From: Luscinia megarhynchos
Lineage: Eukaryota > Chordata > Aves > Passeriformes > Turdidae
Length of the DNA stretch: 64,000 bases
Direction: 5' to 3'
NCBI GenBank assembly: GCA_034336665.1
Contig: JAPFBE010000003.1
Span: 37,546,360 to 37,610,359 of the forward strand
A model generated the notes under the pieces. It worked only from the letters and a program-made list of their open reading frames with translations. It was not told the origin of the DNA and did not search any database. The translations under genes and the position numbers were made by a program. Below, piece by piece: positions 13,646 to 28,184 of this stretch. How positions within the stretch are numbered: the first letter of the stretch is position 1; each line of letters opens with the position of its first letter.

Positions 13646-16116
13646 ATGAACTCCAGTCTAATTCTGCTAATAAAAAAAAAATTAAAGAAATTATGTTCAT
13701 GCTGTTGTTTCCTTCATATTCCAGCACTGCTGGCTTTTGTGAAGCTGTGTCTGACCTGCTCACCAGTGCTGGACATGACTGACAAACAGGGTTATGATTC
13801 AGCTTAGCTCCCTTCATCCTCACTAAGGTGCAGGGCTGCTTATTCATGCTCAGCAGAGACAGACTGGCCCTGCCAGAAGCTGATCCTTCCTAACAGTCTG
13901 AGCAGAGTTAGATACTTGTCTTAACAGCATCCCTATGGCTTGGGTAAATTATTATTTCAAGAATCCATTAAAAAAATATATAGCTCCAAGAGTTCTGCTG
14001 GTTTTGTTCATGTGACTTTTAGAGAATTTCTTCTGCCAGTGTAAATATGTGTATTAAATTTTCTCTACAAAAGGGACTGGAAAACACAAAGTTTCTCATT
14101 TCAACAGATCACCTTTTTCCCAAAGAAAAGAACTATGCACTTTATAATGGTATGCAACACAAAGAAGGATTAATGATCTTCAATAAAAGTTAGATTTCTT
14201 TACCTTATAAAGAAGAAAATAAAAACATTATCCTTTTGTCTAATGAACTCCATGCTATCATTCTGTTTTCTGGTTAGGAAATTGGTAATGGTGCTTCTCA
14301 TAGACTATGACCTTTCTGAAATTATCTTACACATGCTAACCTTCTCTGAAATATGAAACAAGATATTTCATAGTGAATTTCCTTCTCAGTCTTTTCAAAA
14401 AAATAGTTCATCTCATGTTTAATAAATAGGCAACATATTTCTTCAATAATATATTTAAAAAAAAACTAACCCAAAAATAGTCCATTGTAAAGGAGGAGAA
14501 GCTTGCAGCAGTGTTAAAAAACAACCAGCCAACCAAAACAAACCAAACCAAAGCCAAAAACCCACCTAGATTTTGTGAAATTGCTGTTTGGGTGTTGATT
14601 TGAGATACTGATTCTGAGAAATGTTGAACCATCAAAGATAACCATACATTTTAGTAATTTCTCTAAGGTAACTTACAGAGTTCTCACTGAGAAATATGAA
14701 TAATTTAATACTGTGCAGCACTGGACTCAGTGTTTTGGGTTTCTTTTTCAGATTCTTTCTCAAGTTTCCACATTAAATATTCTTAGTTTTAAAACATATG
14801 TGTTCTACAAAGTTTTCAAACCCTATGGAATTGGCCAAGAATTTAAAAGTCATTGCAGCTTCTTCACTCTTCCATTGTGAGAGGGAACATCAATACATTT
14901 CTTCCATCAATGTTTTGATCAAGCTGCTTGTTTCCTCTGTTTCCAAATGTCAGCCCGTGATGTACTGTCAATTTCTTGGTTTTTTTTTCTTTTCTTTTTT
15001 TTTTTTCCTGAAAGCATTTACTTTCAGGGCCAAAAAACCATCACTGAGGTAGAGATTTGTCTGTATATGAACACACATGGAAAGCAAATTTTTTGCTCAT
15101 AAAGGAGCCTATCTTATATGTTCACTGCAGAGAGCAGGACAGAATTCTCTGGTCTTACGTTCTGGACTTTGAGAGGAGAAATCAACAGTGGCAAATGCTT
15201 GGATGAGTGATTTGGAAAAAAGTCATCCCATGCTACACTCTTCATGTACATCAAATAACCAGATTTGCAAAATAGTAGCATGACCAGAGAAGATTTTGTG
15301 ATTAAATATTTAGTAGCACTTAGATTATTTCTAACAGAAAGATAATACTCATTTTATACTTGTGATGCAATTATACTGTTCTCTGATTTAGAGAAGGATT
15401 CAGAAAAGCTACTGAAATATAAAAATATAGACATAAAAGAGGGCTATGTTTGAAAGATCTCTTGCTTCTATATTTGTCTAGCCTGGATCATGGTAAATAC
15501 ATCATCATTTTTTGCGTTCCTCTAAGTTCTTATCTTATTTATTTGGCTTAATAACTGTGATTACATTATTTCAATTTGACCCACAGAATATGGAAATGTC
15601 AAACATGCTTATTAAATGTATTGGAGTCAAATGATTTGCCATGGAAACCGAGGGTTTCCCAGTCTTCAGGCAATATTCTTGGAACACATCTTACCAATAA
15701 AGGAGTTTATTTTGCCATCTGCTTCATATCGATGAATTTTAGTGAAGCAAAGGTGGTGAGATGGGGTATGTGGTTTTTAAAACACGACTTCTAGAAAAAA
15801 GTTGTAAAAATAAACATTCCCTATCAAAGGCAAAAGGACAACTGGTCAGATTTGTAACTCAATCATTCTTAACACTGTTGCTTATCCCCTTCAAGTTATC
15901 AATATCACATGACTGAATTTACAGAGGTTCTGGCTGGAACTCTGCAAAGTCAGTAAGAGCTGGGGCAGTCAGCTTTCTAAAAATAGCTGGCCTGATTTTT
16001 ATACTTTAGAGGAATTTTTACTCAAGCAAAAAAAAAAATTGTCACTGCCAGATGGTGATGGAAAACATTACTACAGCAAGTGAATGTTAACAAAGATGCA
16101 CTCAGCAAAGCAAATT

Positions 16117-16130
16117 GTTGCCATAGCAAC
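16117..16130 (+). promoter_or_regulatory. RFX X-box-like palindrome GTTGCCATAGCAAC
   Basis: GTTGCC AT AGCAAC fits the RFX consensus GTNRCC-N(0-3)-RGYAAC in both halves. A related partial match, TTGCCATGGAAAC, lies at 15636-15648. RFX factors regulate ciliary and many neuronal genes. Whether this site is bound is unknown. Confidence 0.4.
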
Positions 16131-16148
16131 AGGATGCTAAGCATTTTC

Positions 16149-16151
16149 AAA

Positions 16152-16182
<31 letters not shown>

Positions 16183-16184
16183 AA
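16149..16184 (+). repeat. (AAAT)n microsatellite
   Basis: About nine AAAT units in an uninterrupted run. It lies about 20 bases after an RFX-type palindrome. Confidence 0.95.
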
Positions 16185-19100
16185 TTAGACAGTATTATTT
16201 AGATAGCACAATGGCCAACCCCCCAAAAAATTTGCATGATTTTTCCTTTTGGAAATAGAGGTGTTTTACCTATATTTTGCTTAAAACTTTGTTACAATAT
16301 TTTCTTGCTGACTAAGTGCATTTCTTTCAACCTAAATACCCTTCTCATCTTTATTCGTTTTTATTCCAGAACAAATTCTGTTATTTAGTCCCTTTCCTCT
16401 CTACATCCTTCCAACACATTTTTACAGCTAAACAGTTCATAGGATTTACAAACACTCTTTAGGGTTTGGCAGCAGGATATGACAAGCAGCAAAATTAATA
16501 TTCATTTTGTAGGAGCTTCTCAGTGTCCTCAGCCAGTGATTGCCCTCCTACTGTGCTAGTTACCACACAGAATTTCATAGAAATGTGGCTACATTCAAGG
16601 GTCTCAAATTTGGTGTTCTGGCCCGCCAAAAGGTGGGCCAAATGAAACCTTGGAGGAAGGAAGAGTTAGAATGTGCAGGAATGTTAAAGCAGGCGTAGTT
16701 TAAAAAAAGGAAGCAGTAGTGATGTGTTTGTCAGGCACATGGCCGATGATAACACCTTTAGTGCTGGAGGGGTGGGCTGTGGTGGTTGTGTTTTTTCTCA
16801 AAGTCTTGTAGAAGTTATTTGAGCCACACTGAAATTTGCAGAACATTTACAAACCCCTGTGTTTACACCGAGCAGGAAATGGAGGGGAAGAGTAGAGAAA
16901 GGGGAGAATGCACAGCCTCTTTTCTTAATCATCATGTTCCACTTCTTTAAACAAAAATTTCAATCCAATGAATCAAGAACACAACAGGCTCAGGTTGTTA
17001 AAGTGGCAGGTTTTTAGAGGTAAGAGATTTCTCATCTTTAGCAATGAGAGGAAATGGAGCTCCTCTTGGCTCAGTGGAGCCATTTCTTGGTGCATTTGAA
17101 AAGTGTCCTGACAAAGGCATGGAAATGTAGAGATTTGGCATGCGGTGGATCTTGAACTGGTTTGGCAACTTGCTGGTTCATGGAGGAAGTGTGGCAGTTC
17201 TGTTGCCTTTGGGACCAAATAATTTTCTGTTCAATGTGTTTTCCACCAGCCTGAACATATGGAATATTGGTGTTGCTCCCATAGTTAGGCTCTCCTTCCT
17301 GCAGGATCACACTGTGTGTTGTATTGGCACCATCTGTCTCTATTTTAAATATTTAGATTAACGGTCTAACACTAATCCAAAGTCTCAAACTATTAATTCC
17401 TCTAGATGTGTAGAGAAAGACAAAGAAAAAAATTATTTCCTCCAGGAAAACTGGCTGTAATTTGATTTTTCACTTAAAATATTTTTTAGATCAGGGCCAA
17501 ATACTTTGATGCAGTTGGAGTAAGCGAAGTGTTCAGACGTGAATAATCCATGAATATACATAATAAATCATACTTAATTACATTTTGATGTCTGGATAGA
17601 ATCCAGTATGTTTTGTCAAGTCTCATAGGGAAACTGCAGAGGCTATTTATGCATCATTTCATAAATTGTTTCACCACCAGGCCCCATTCTGTTCTTCAGG
17701 CATGTTTTAAAGTTGACATCACTTGTTAAGACCAGCAGTGCTTTAGAGGAAACACAAATTTCAATATAAAAGCATGAAAGAATAATCCAATGAAGCTTCA
17801 CTGAGTATATCTGAGCATATTCTCCCTCTTCTTGGGTTTGTCTTTTCTTTGAATGCAAGAAATTTAATCCATTAAGAGCCTGTTGATATTTAATATTAAT
17901 CTTAAATGCAACCTCCAACCTTCTTTATGGAAGTGCAGGTAAAAAATTTACTGATAATTTTTCATCTGTGGAATATCAGCATCATATCTTGAGTGAGTGT
18001 GGCACTCAACTGTGTACAATTTGTTAGCATTTAAGAATCATAATGCGTAGTTGTTCTGAAGAATTGATTTGTCATCTGTCTGCAGTGTGCACCCACATAC
18101 ACACCTTTCAAAATATATAATGCAGTTCCTTAATGATATACAAACCTATTCTAGCTTTTTTGCTTGCTCCTTTGCTTTCTTGGTCATTATGTGGGATGCA
18201 ACCTTCAAAAATTTGACCTTTAATTACCTATTACTTGTCTTCTTTACCATAGTAAGTACCTCATTTTCTGTGGTTGCATAAGAAGGTGAAGTTAAAGGTT
18301 TCAATTATATTTCCCTCTAGGGCAAGAGTAAAATCCAGAGGAAACAAGTTAAATAATTTTTTTAAAGAATAAAAGTGATTATATATAAACACATTGCTAC
18401 TTTAGCCGTTTACTAAATGCATTTATGTGATGTAGAAATATATAAGAATGTATTTGTCTTAGCCTAAAACTCAGACATTCTTTTCAGACACTAATTTGCA
18501 TGAATATTTGGTTATTATGACATGCATACTTAGCCTTGCGAAGATAATGTTTTGGTTTAGTAAAAAAGAATATTCTTTTCTTACACATGTAGCTTCCTTC
18601 ACTGCAAGAGACACAAATTAATTCAGCTTTGTTTTTCATGCAGGCCTGCAGTCCCAAACAAATTTAATAAGATAAATCTAACTGAACCCATATCAGGAGG
18701 GTTTTGGAATGGATGCTAGAGCATAAAAATAGTATTTTTCTTTTTGATCATTGGCCAAAAATTTGTGTTGGTATTAGGTAAATATTGCTGCTGATTCCAA
18801 ACTGTGTGATATCTTGAAAAAAGCTGTCTCCCCTGAAGTATTTAGACATCCATGTTGTAAGTACAGCCATCTCCTGGACCAGTTATTCCTAGAGTGGGCT
18901 CCTGATTGCCAAAAATATTTAGTTTCTTAACTGAGGCGTAGCAGTCCTCCTCCCTCAAGGCTCTCCTCCCTTTGCCATTGATATCAGCAGAGCATTGCTG
19001 AAAGCCTCAACTGTTCATTCCCCTTTCCCACTGTCAGTATTTTTGTGTCCCTCATTAAATAAATTATTTCTCACACAGTTTGATATCAAATTTCTGAACC

Positions 19101-20077
19101 TACACGGAGAGAGTTTCTTTAGTTGTGCTGTGATGGAAACTGCTTTTTGGTGTTTTACACAACACAGGTGATTTTCTGTTTGGTGTTATATACATTATTA
19201 AAATAGCTTGCAATGAAAATTGAGTTTCATAAATCACAAATGGTCAAGGTTGGATTGCATAATCTAAAATTATTACTTAAAAAACACACTTTCACCACTT
19301 TGGAGTAAAGAAAAGTTGAAACTGGAAAAATAGTGAATGGTAATATATGGATATATTTGAGGGCCCTAGAAAGAGGCCACTTGCATCAATAACAGCTTTG
19401 GTGGCAGCAAGGATGGTGGACGAAGAAGGAAGGTGGGAAAGCAGGCTTATCTTCTATTTTGGGAGGGAACTTCAACTATTAAATAACATGGGTATGTGCC
19501 ATCAGAATAATTTTAATAGATATTTTTCACTTCAGCAATAGATTTTAATTTGTGTTTCACCAGATTTTTCTCACAATTTGTTTGATAAATACCAACTGTT
19601 TAATTTCATTTGCATGGAAGATTCAGTAAAACTTACTCTTGTGAAAGGAATATAGATCAGATAAATATCTGTATTCATTCAGTTTCTGTTGAAAAGAAAG
19701 AAAGAAAATATATTTTTGTTAAATGATGAAATTTATGTGACAGCTTGTGATGATTTTTTATTCCACGTGCTTTTGCTATTGCAAAAACAAGGCACTGCTT
19801 TGTTATTTTTGTAGTTCTGTTTTAACTGTAGCTGCTCAAATGTAACCTAAAATATTTGTGCATGAAAGTAGTGATCACTTCCTGTCAAAATATGAGACAT
19901 GAGGTGATAGCCTGACTGCCCTGAGTTGAAAGAAGAATTGTATTTGCCTCCTGTGACATCGTTGGATTTATTTTGTGTCATCAAGCTCGTTATGGGTACT
20001 TATGCCTTCAAAGTGATAGAAAAGAGCATTTCCTGAAGAAAAGTGTCTTCTTGCAGTGTTCTAGGAGTAGCTGACTG

Positions 20078-20107
20078 CATCATCATCATCATCATCACCA
20101 TCATCAT
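20078..20107 (+). repeat. (CAT)n trinucleotide tract
   Basis: About ten CAT units with one CAC interruption. Confidence 0.95.
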
Positions 20108-21649
20108 GCTCCTGGTTCCTCACCCTCACCATGTGTTAAACAGAGAACTTTGCTCCCTGTCTTGGGATCCTGGGGGTCATCCTGAGCTTGGACAGTTCTG
20201 CCATAAAGTGCTGTGAATAAAGGAGGCCTGGAGCAAAGCACTCAGGCACACAGTGTGTAGTTTTGGCATAGCTGGTAGATGACTTTGACCTACTAGAACT
20301 TGAGCTGACTAGCTTTTGCACTTAGGCAGTGTAATGATGCACGGGAAAATCAGCCTGATATCCCAAGTTTCAGTAGCGTCCTGCTGTGAGTCCCTCTGTT
20401 TGCCAAGCTGACTTTGTTTATGTTTGTACCCAGTAAGTTTTAAGTGTGGGGCCGGATCCAAACATTTAGGCATTTGATAGTCCAGTGTCAAAGAGCCTAC
20501 AGAACTTGGATTAGTTAAAAAATTTAATAACTTAGGGTTTGGACCTAATGTCTAGTGCTTCAAAGAGACAACAGATTTCTGGTAAATGAGTCAAATATTT
20601 CCATTTGTCTTCTCTGCATGAAGTTCTTTACAGCGTATTTCTGCTTACATAGTTCCATTAAAGCAATGCAGTAACAGCTCAAGGTTGTAAACTGTTGGAA
20701 GTCTCATGAGTTCAAAAATCCCAGAGAATGTAACTTTTTTTTTTCCTTTACTTTGTTTTTCTTCTTTCTTCATATTCTTGGAATGATTTTTTCTTTGTTT
20801 ATTTTTAAGAATTTTACTCAAAGGAAGCCAAATGTATTAGACTGCACTCTTAATCATGCCAGCATCTTCAGTTCTCTCACAGCAGTTTTCTGACAACCCA
20901 GTTGGCATTTTTTCCTGTCCTAAAAAAATGCCTTACATTTACATTATCCCCTATCCTAGACTGTAAAAAATTATTAAGAAGTCAAGAGTCAAACCATATT
21001 CCAAACTTTTAAACTATAACTCTATTCATTTCTTGCTGACCTTTAAAACTGTGTGCTTAGTGAATTAAATAGAAAAAATGCTTTACTATCAGAGGAACAG
21101 TTTGATGATGACTGTTCTTTAAAATCATCTCATTTACATCAGTGACTAAATGTGGCCTTTTCCCCTGCTCAATTCAATTAAGTATTTTGAGCTGGAATCA
21201 TATATCTAACAGAAAAGTCAAGGTAGCTGTATTTCAATATGTGTTTCATATTTGGAAAAGAAAAGTAATACAAAAAAAGATAACTAGTTCCTAATATTAA
21301 AACCAAATTTAGCAATTTAGAAAAGAAAATACTAACATTTAAACTTTAAATAATTTTGAGTGTGTGATGTATTTTGTTATATCAGAAACTGTTTTGAAAA
21401 CAACTACAAATGCTCTGCAATGACATTTACTTAGTAAAAACAGAGCTACCTTAGAATATCAGGTCTCCTGCAAAATTATCAAGTGAGGTTTGATAATCAT
21501 AGAGGAAAATGTCTGAAGTAATATCTTGATTCTATTGATGTACAGTTTTATCTCAGATCATTCTCTAATTAAGTGCACTGGGCAGAAGATTTCACTTTTC
21601 CTCAGTTTGGTTTTAAGAATTTTGAGTTTTGGCAATAATCTTCAAATGT

Positions 21650-21669
21650 CTATATGCATGTGCATATAG
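21650..21669 (+). repeat. 9-bp inverted repeat CTATATGCA-TG-TGCATATAG
   Basis: A near-perfect palindrome of 20 bases with overlapping ATGCAT/TGCAT motifs that resemble POU-type binding sites. It could be chance in AT-rich DNA. Confidence 0.75.
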
Positions 21670-24600
21670 TATGTATTTTATAGCACAAAGCTTCAATTGT
21701 TCTCTAAATAATGGTATTTATATACCAGATATTAAACTCTTTTCAATTTGCGATTTACTGTTCTTTGATTTGAAATGTCAGTGAAGATGTTTTCATTGTG
21801 CCTTTTAAAGATATTTCACATTAAAAATATCTGCATTTAGCCTGTCCCAGGGTTTTATTTTTGCTTATAGTGCCCTCACCTGTAACTTAGGGCCAACTGC
21901 AGAACTTCAGTAGTAAAAATAGCTATTTTTTCTTTGAATCATAGCTTTTCTTGTTTTGACAGTCAGAAACAGCTAATGTGTTCCAGCTGACTTGTAGTAG
22001 TTTGCAATATTACACTTGAAATATTACTATGATTTATAGTGTACCCTAAACACAGCTTTTATGTCAAACCTCAGTTGTGTATTTTCTCTAGAATGGAACC
22101 TGCAAACCCTAATAAAGCAATTAATTCATATTTTAATTTCAAACACTGTTCTTAATTCAATCTTTTTTATCAAGTTGTGAGATACAACAGATCAAAATAT
22201 AAAACAACTAGGGTAGGAGGTAAAAAAATCAGTGTAGTGTAGCTGCATTTTTGCTGCTTCTGTATTTTTCTTTTTCTCACTTCTATCACTTTCCAAAGTA
22301 AAATGTCTCTCCAGAGTTCACAAGAGTGATAAGCACACCTTTCAGTAACAAACTTCATTTCGGCGACATTTTAGAAACAAAGAAAACTAGAAAGCATAAC
22401 CAATTTAGTCTGAATCCTTTCATCTGGATTTTTTAAAATGCAAGATCATACAGAACAATTCTGATAGTGATCATTTATATCTGAACACAGACTTGGCCTC
22501 TGGGATGTAAAGCAGGTGCAGGTTTCTCATTCTCGGGTCATCTCAGTTTGGTACACAGACAAATGCAGCATGGGACACTTCAGTTTGCACTCTGACTCCG
22601 AGTTTGGTACACAGCTGCAAGCTGATAGGTGATAAGAGTAAAGATTTTAATTTTTTTTCTAATTCCAAATCTGTGTTGCAATAGCTTTTCTTTGACAGGG
22701 GAATTTGAATCTGGCAGGATCTCGCAGTACTGGGCACCCAGGATTCTTTTTTTGGAGGAACTTTTCTTTCCAGGCTGAGAGTCTGGAAAATACCCACCCA
22801 TGTTTCCAGTCAGACTACAGAAGCAACTGGGGGCACAGTGGAATGCCAGGTGAAAATAAAAAAATAATCTTGTGTTGTTCTTTTGTAAGTGGAAAATTTG
22901 TCATACAAAAATTCAAGATTTTCTGATGAGAAATGGTGTAGGATGAGAAGGGGTGTAATGAGGACTGAGCCTACAAATCAATCACTGGAATTAAAAAAGT
23001 TCAGATTTCTGCAAAATTTGCAGTCAGATTTCTTTGAGTATGTTTTTCAGCCAGGATCTGACTGTAATTTAAGGTTGCTCTTGACTAACTCCTTCTCCCT
23101 TGCATACCTGCACATTCTCTTTCTTTCTTTTTCTTCCAGACAAAATCACCCTTCCATTCACTCTGTTCATACCAACCTTAATATTTCGCTTACAAATGTT
23201 TGCCCTGTCATATAAGCCCTTCTTGTGCCTGATCAGACAATAGAAGGTTGTGATTAAGGGCAAATATCTGATCTTCACACAGATACATTTCAGGGATGCA
23301 GGAGGATGGATAAGTGGAATGTTGTATGCATTGCTTCCTGTCTGCTTTCTATATGTGTATGAATATTTATGCATGGTTACTCTTCTCATCTAATACCTTT
23401 GAGTCTTGGGCCAGGACCCCACTGTGCTGAGGCTGTTCCAGACAGTCTTTCTGCAGTCTTTCCGTGTCTGAAAGCCAAAATTAATGGGATATGTGGGATC
23501 ACAGCCAATCTAAATTTAGTTTTCACCATACGTATTCCACTGGCACAAACAGTAATTTAAACTACCCCCCACTTTTTATTTGTAGTTTTGTTCCACTTCC
23601 CAGTTCTCAAACATCATGGTACAATAGCTGGACAAGGAAAAGTGAGGACATATTTTTTAAAGACGGCTTCTTCAATAAATACTTATTTTGTGATTTTTGG
23701 CTGAACTTAGGTTGTTCAAAAGGTTTCTTTACATCTTCCTTATGAGCTAATTTACATAGGCAACTATTCCATTAAATATCAGTTGTTATGGCTATCATCC
23801 TCAATGCTCATTCCAGTCATTCTTACTTTGTTTTTCAAAACTTGATGTTATTTTAGAAATTATGTATAAGCAGCTGACTACTAGTTTATGCATGATTTAT
23901 TTATTAAACACAGGGAACTTGTATGGGTACAGCAGATGGAAAAGGGCTCAGTGATTTTTAGTGTCCTGTAGCATTATTAACCTTGAGCAAGGATTTTGAG
24001 TTTGCCTTCCAAATTGGAGACTATTAGCCTTTGCAAGTTGGTGGATAGGTTGTTACCCTAAAATCATTGCCTCAGGATCCTGTTTTTGACAGCTTTGGCC
24101 TCAGTGGAGAGTCTCAAAACCGGGGTGATAAACACATGGCCATTTTCTAGGAAAGCTTGTTTATGCGATGGAAGAGTTGAGGAGTTTCTTTGGAAATTTC
24201 TTTGAAATTGTTTTAGAAATTACTCACCAGGGCAAGCTGAGTATGATTTCTGTCCAAAAGGCATTTTAAGAAATGAAATTAACTTGCAAGAATTCAGTTT
24301 AAGAACAAGATCTTTTTTATAGCTATACACAAAAAAAAAAAATCATATTCCTTTGGATTTAAATGTGCAATAACAGTGGGTTTTGTATGCTCATGTGTGT
24401 CTGCCATTGTAGCTTCAATTTCTATAATGTGTCATAGACTGGAACAGCCAATGTTGATGTTTTTTGAGGTGCAACAAATTGTTTTTCTTCTTTTAATAAC
24501 CATTGTGACAGCTAGCCTACAGATAACCTCCTGTTGAATATTTCTCTAAGGGCATGCCTTCTGTAAGATAACCCTTTAAAAGCATGACTCCTTTTGTGAC

Positions 24601-25496
24601 AAGTCTCCAACAAATGACAGCTTTATTTTAAAAAAACTCAAGAAAACCTAAAAATCTGATTCTGGAAATATGTAGGAAACTTCTATTTGTTTTTCCTTTT
24701 CAAAAGTAAACTTCTTTTTGGTAAATCAAAATTAGTATGGTATTAAGATTTAAACCTTTCATTAATTTAAGTCTTAACGTATTTTTTTTTTAAGCTAAAG
24801 CAATTTATTTCATGTTTTTAGAGAAGGTCTAGCAAAGCATTCTGACATGGGAAAGACGTCAGACATAATACCTGTATTCATAGTTCTTTTGTTGTATCAA
24901 AGTACTGCATTTCAGCAAAACACTGGAATAGTTAACAACATTCTTTAAGAAACAATGCATTCTGATTTTTATCTCCCTTTGTGAACAAATAGATTTGTAT
25001 TCACCTACTTCTGTTTCTGATTTGTTTGACTATCCTTCCTTGGACATCGTGATATGTGACCAAATAAACTGGCAGACTAACTTTTGCCAAGGATATGCAG
25101 GGGCATATCTTTTTAGGGCTTTAATTATATTTGCTTGCATATTCCAAGAAGGTTTAATTTTCTGGCATACTTATTTACAGTTTATGAAGTGACACTGACC
25201 TTCTGAAAATAACATCTTTCTTTTCCCCTCACTTAAAAATGTTCAATGAGAAATTTCTCATTCAAAGTATAATATTGTGGTTTTACTATGTATGTTTTGA
25301 TGTTTAATTTACCACAAGCCAACCTCAGCTATAGCTTCTTACAGAAGGAAACAATTTTCTCCTGGGTATAACTTCTATGTCAAGGTAGTAGGTTTTATGT
25401 AATAAAGTCTCATAAATATAGCTGACTTACATAAACAGTTACTTTGTAAGGAATCCTTAGCAGAACCCATTTATTAATAATAAGCTGAAATTATCA

Positions 25497-26290
25497 GATC
25501 ACAGAATCACCAGGTTGGAAGAGACCTTCAAAATCATCGAGTCCAACCCATGCCCCAACACCTCAGCTAAACCATGGCACCAAGTGCCACATCCAGTCAC
25601 TTTCTAAACACATCCAGGGATGGTGACTCCACCACCTCCCTGGGCAGACCATTCCAGTGCTTTATCACTCTTTCCATAAAAAACTTTTTCCTAATATCCA
25701 ACCTATATTTCCCTTGGTGCAGCTGGAGACTGTGTCCTCTCATTCTGTCAGCTGGTGCCTGGAGAAAGAGACCAACCCCAGCTGACTACAAACACCTTTC
25801 AGGGAGTTATAGAGAGTGATAAGGTCACCCCCGAGTCTCCTTTTCTCCAGGCTGAACAGCCCCAGCTCCCTCAGCCCTTCCCCACAGGGTTTGTGCTCCA
25901 GCCCCTCACCAGCCTTGTTCCCTCCTCTGGACACGTTCAAATGTATCAACATCCTTCCCAAACTGAGGGGACAGAACTGGACACAGCACTCAGGTGTGGC
26001 CTCACAGTGCTGAGTACAGGGCAGAATGACCTCCCTGCTCCTGCTGGACTCACTGTCCCTGACACAGGCCAGGGGCCACTGGCCCTTTGGCCACCTGGGC
26101 ACTCTGCTGGCTCGTGTTCAGCTGGCTGCACCAGCACCCCCAGGTCCCTCTCTGCCTGGGCACTGCCCAGCCACACCATCCCCAGCCTGTAACCCTGCAG
26201 GGGCTTATTGCAGCCAAAATGCAGTCCCTTTAAATTGCCCTGACACTCCTCTTTTCAATCTCATCACTGCCAGCTGGTATCAGCCATGGT
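25497..26290 (-). mobile_element. CR1 LINE fragment with a broken reverse-transcriptase C-terminus
   Basis: The 3' end is at 25497, reading GGTTGGAAGAGACC... in reverse and ending GGTGATTCTGTGATC. The minus strand still shows remnants of the CR1 ORF2 C-terminal region in more than one frame: an AERDLGVLV segment near 26140, then SRSREVILP and a GLRELGLFSLEKRRLGGDL segment nearer 25830-26040. The shift between frames and the internal stops show it is dead. Sequence to about 26370 may also belong to the element, but I cannot align it confidently. Confidence 0.9.
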
Positions 26291-26370
26291 AATAATCAGA
26301 GGGCTGAATCAGCCCAGGGAGTCTCTTGGTAATATCCCGTACCCAGGCTCCAGGGAGGCAGCAGACATTC

Positions 26371-28184
26371 TGATCTAATATAAAATTTTAAACCTGCCCA
26401 TTACGCCTCCAGTGATTTGAAAAAAACCAAGCCCAAAAGTGAATTAGGAGACAGGTCTGGCTAATTGCTAACCTGCTGATGCCAAATTTTGAGCCAAATA
26501 TTCAGAAAACTGTGGTTTTACCAGCTAAATTTCTACATGTGTAACTGTGACTGTATTCAACTCCTCTGTGGAAATAGAAAAGCCTCACTTAATAGTTAAC
26601 CTCACTATCATCTGAGTGTTTAAATCCATTGTTTCCTTTCAATTTTTCTGCATACAAGTTTAAAGAAAACCTTTGTGAGATGCTTTAGTTCAGGTTATCC
26701 ACAAAGATTTTTAAACCACGTTCTTGATTTGTGTGTATTCCTACATTTTGTGCAATGTAAAATCTCAATGAAGTGTCTAATGAAAGTCTTTGACATTTCT
26801 TTTAATTCATAGTATAAGATATTGTGAGCGAGCTCAAAGGTAAGGTATTCTCACACAGTCATCAGTGTGTGTGAAGCCATCAATTAGGTGTAAATTATCT
26901 TAATTCAACCAAATGCGTAGTGCAAGAGTTCTTTTTGAATCTTTAGCTGAATAAGACAGTTCTCCACTATTTTGAAAACTTGTTTTCAGTTTTTAATTAT
27001 TTTAAAATACCTTAAATTATTAGAAATTATGATTTTCAGGAAATATCCCTTAAATGAAAATTTATTTTCGTTCTTAGACTGTTGAAATTAGATGTATGCA
27101 AAGTCTTTTAAACACTGGTTTTATTTTTCATGGGATGTCTCTGCTCATTCATTTTATATAAATCAAACTCCAGCCGACTTTAGAAAGTTCAAGCTTTCAT
27201 CTGTGCTTCAGCTTGAGTGTAAATTTCTTTAATGAATATTTGGACTCAAACTATTTAAGAAGCAAATCAGATATCTTTAAAAAGAAAATATGTTTTTATA
27301 TAGAAGGGCTGTAGCAAATTAAGATTTGGTGTTATTTCAAAGTGATAGCATAATAAACTTTTTCTCAAGGATGATACTTTAAAAACAGCTATACTAACTT
27401 ATATTTTCAAACCTCTTTTCTGACTTATTCTATACATTTATTTTAGATAAATGGGAAACTAATTCCTTCATGGTTTTCAGTAACTATTATTATGTCTTCT
27501 TTCTTCCTTAAAATTCCTTCACTACCTTCTCTTTTTGCCCTACTTTTATTTATATAACTTAAGACAAATTCAGTATTACTACTTTATACCAGGCTGGTGT
27601 TTGGGGTCCAGGCATTTAAAATCACACCTTTTTGAGGAAAAGCCACAAATTTTCTCATCATTGAAGCTTTTTCTTATAAAGGACAGTTATTTCAGCTTAT
27701 GTAACTTTTGGACACAAATGTCTAATTGTTTTCATTAAACTAACCATGTAACATGCCCTGAACCACTGCAACAGAAAAGCAGAAACCATGTATAAAGCAG
27801 TATTTTATTATCCTTTTCTCATATTTCCTGTTGCATAAATAAATTTTCAGGCTGAAATAGCAAGCGGCTCTTCCCCAACTGCCTCAACAGAGATAAACAT
27901 TTTAAAACACGTTCAAAATAAATTTGGAGTACTGTAATTGGCAGCTATTTTGGGTGTGATCTATCAAAATCATTGACAGTTTGCCATTGATTCCATGAAA
28001 AGTCACTTCATTAGTACTATCACTGTAATAAAAATAAGTACTTGTTATGAAGTGGGCTGGTATGAAAGAGGTTTTCAACACTATAACAAATAGAAATGTG
28101 CAGTTTCTGTGTCTCTCACAACCCACTCATTGAATCTGCGTGTTTGAAATAATTGGGGAAACAGGTCAGTGAACAATTCAAGAC
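26371..28184. other. Gene-free AT-rich block between CR1 copies
   Basis: Nothing recognisable beyond ordinary AT-rich sequence. Confidence 0.6.

Larger units (their letters stand above)
11945..25496. other. Gene-free AT-rich block
   Basis: No exon is recognisable. The block contains the possible CR1 remnant at 13575, two RFX-like motifs at 15636 and 16117, simple repeats at 16149 and 20078, and a hairpin at 21650. A 14-base direct repeat (AGTTTGGTACACAG) occurs at 22544 and 22601. Several stretches look non-repetitive and could hold conserved non-coding elements, but that needs alignment. Confidence 0.55.

Noticed and set aside
25740..26192. Open frames of 120-145 codons near 26 kb
   Set aside because: They belong to a dead CR1 element (minus strand) or its antisense shadow, not to a host gene.
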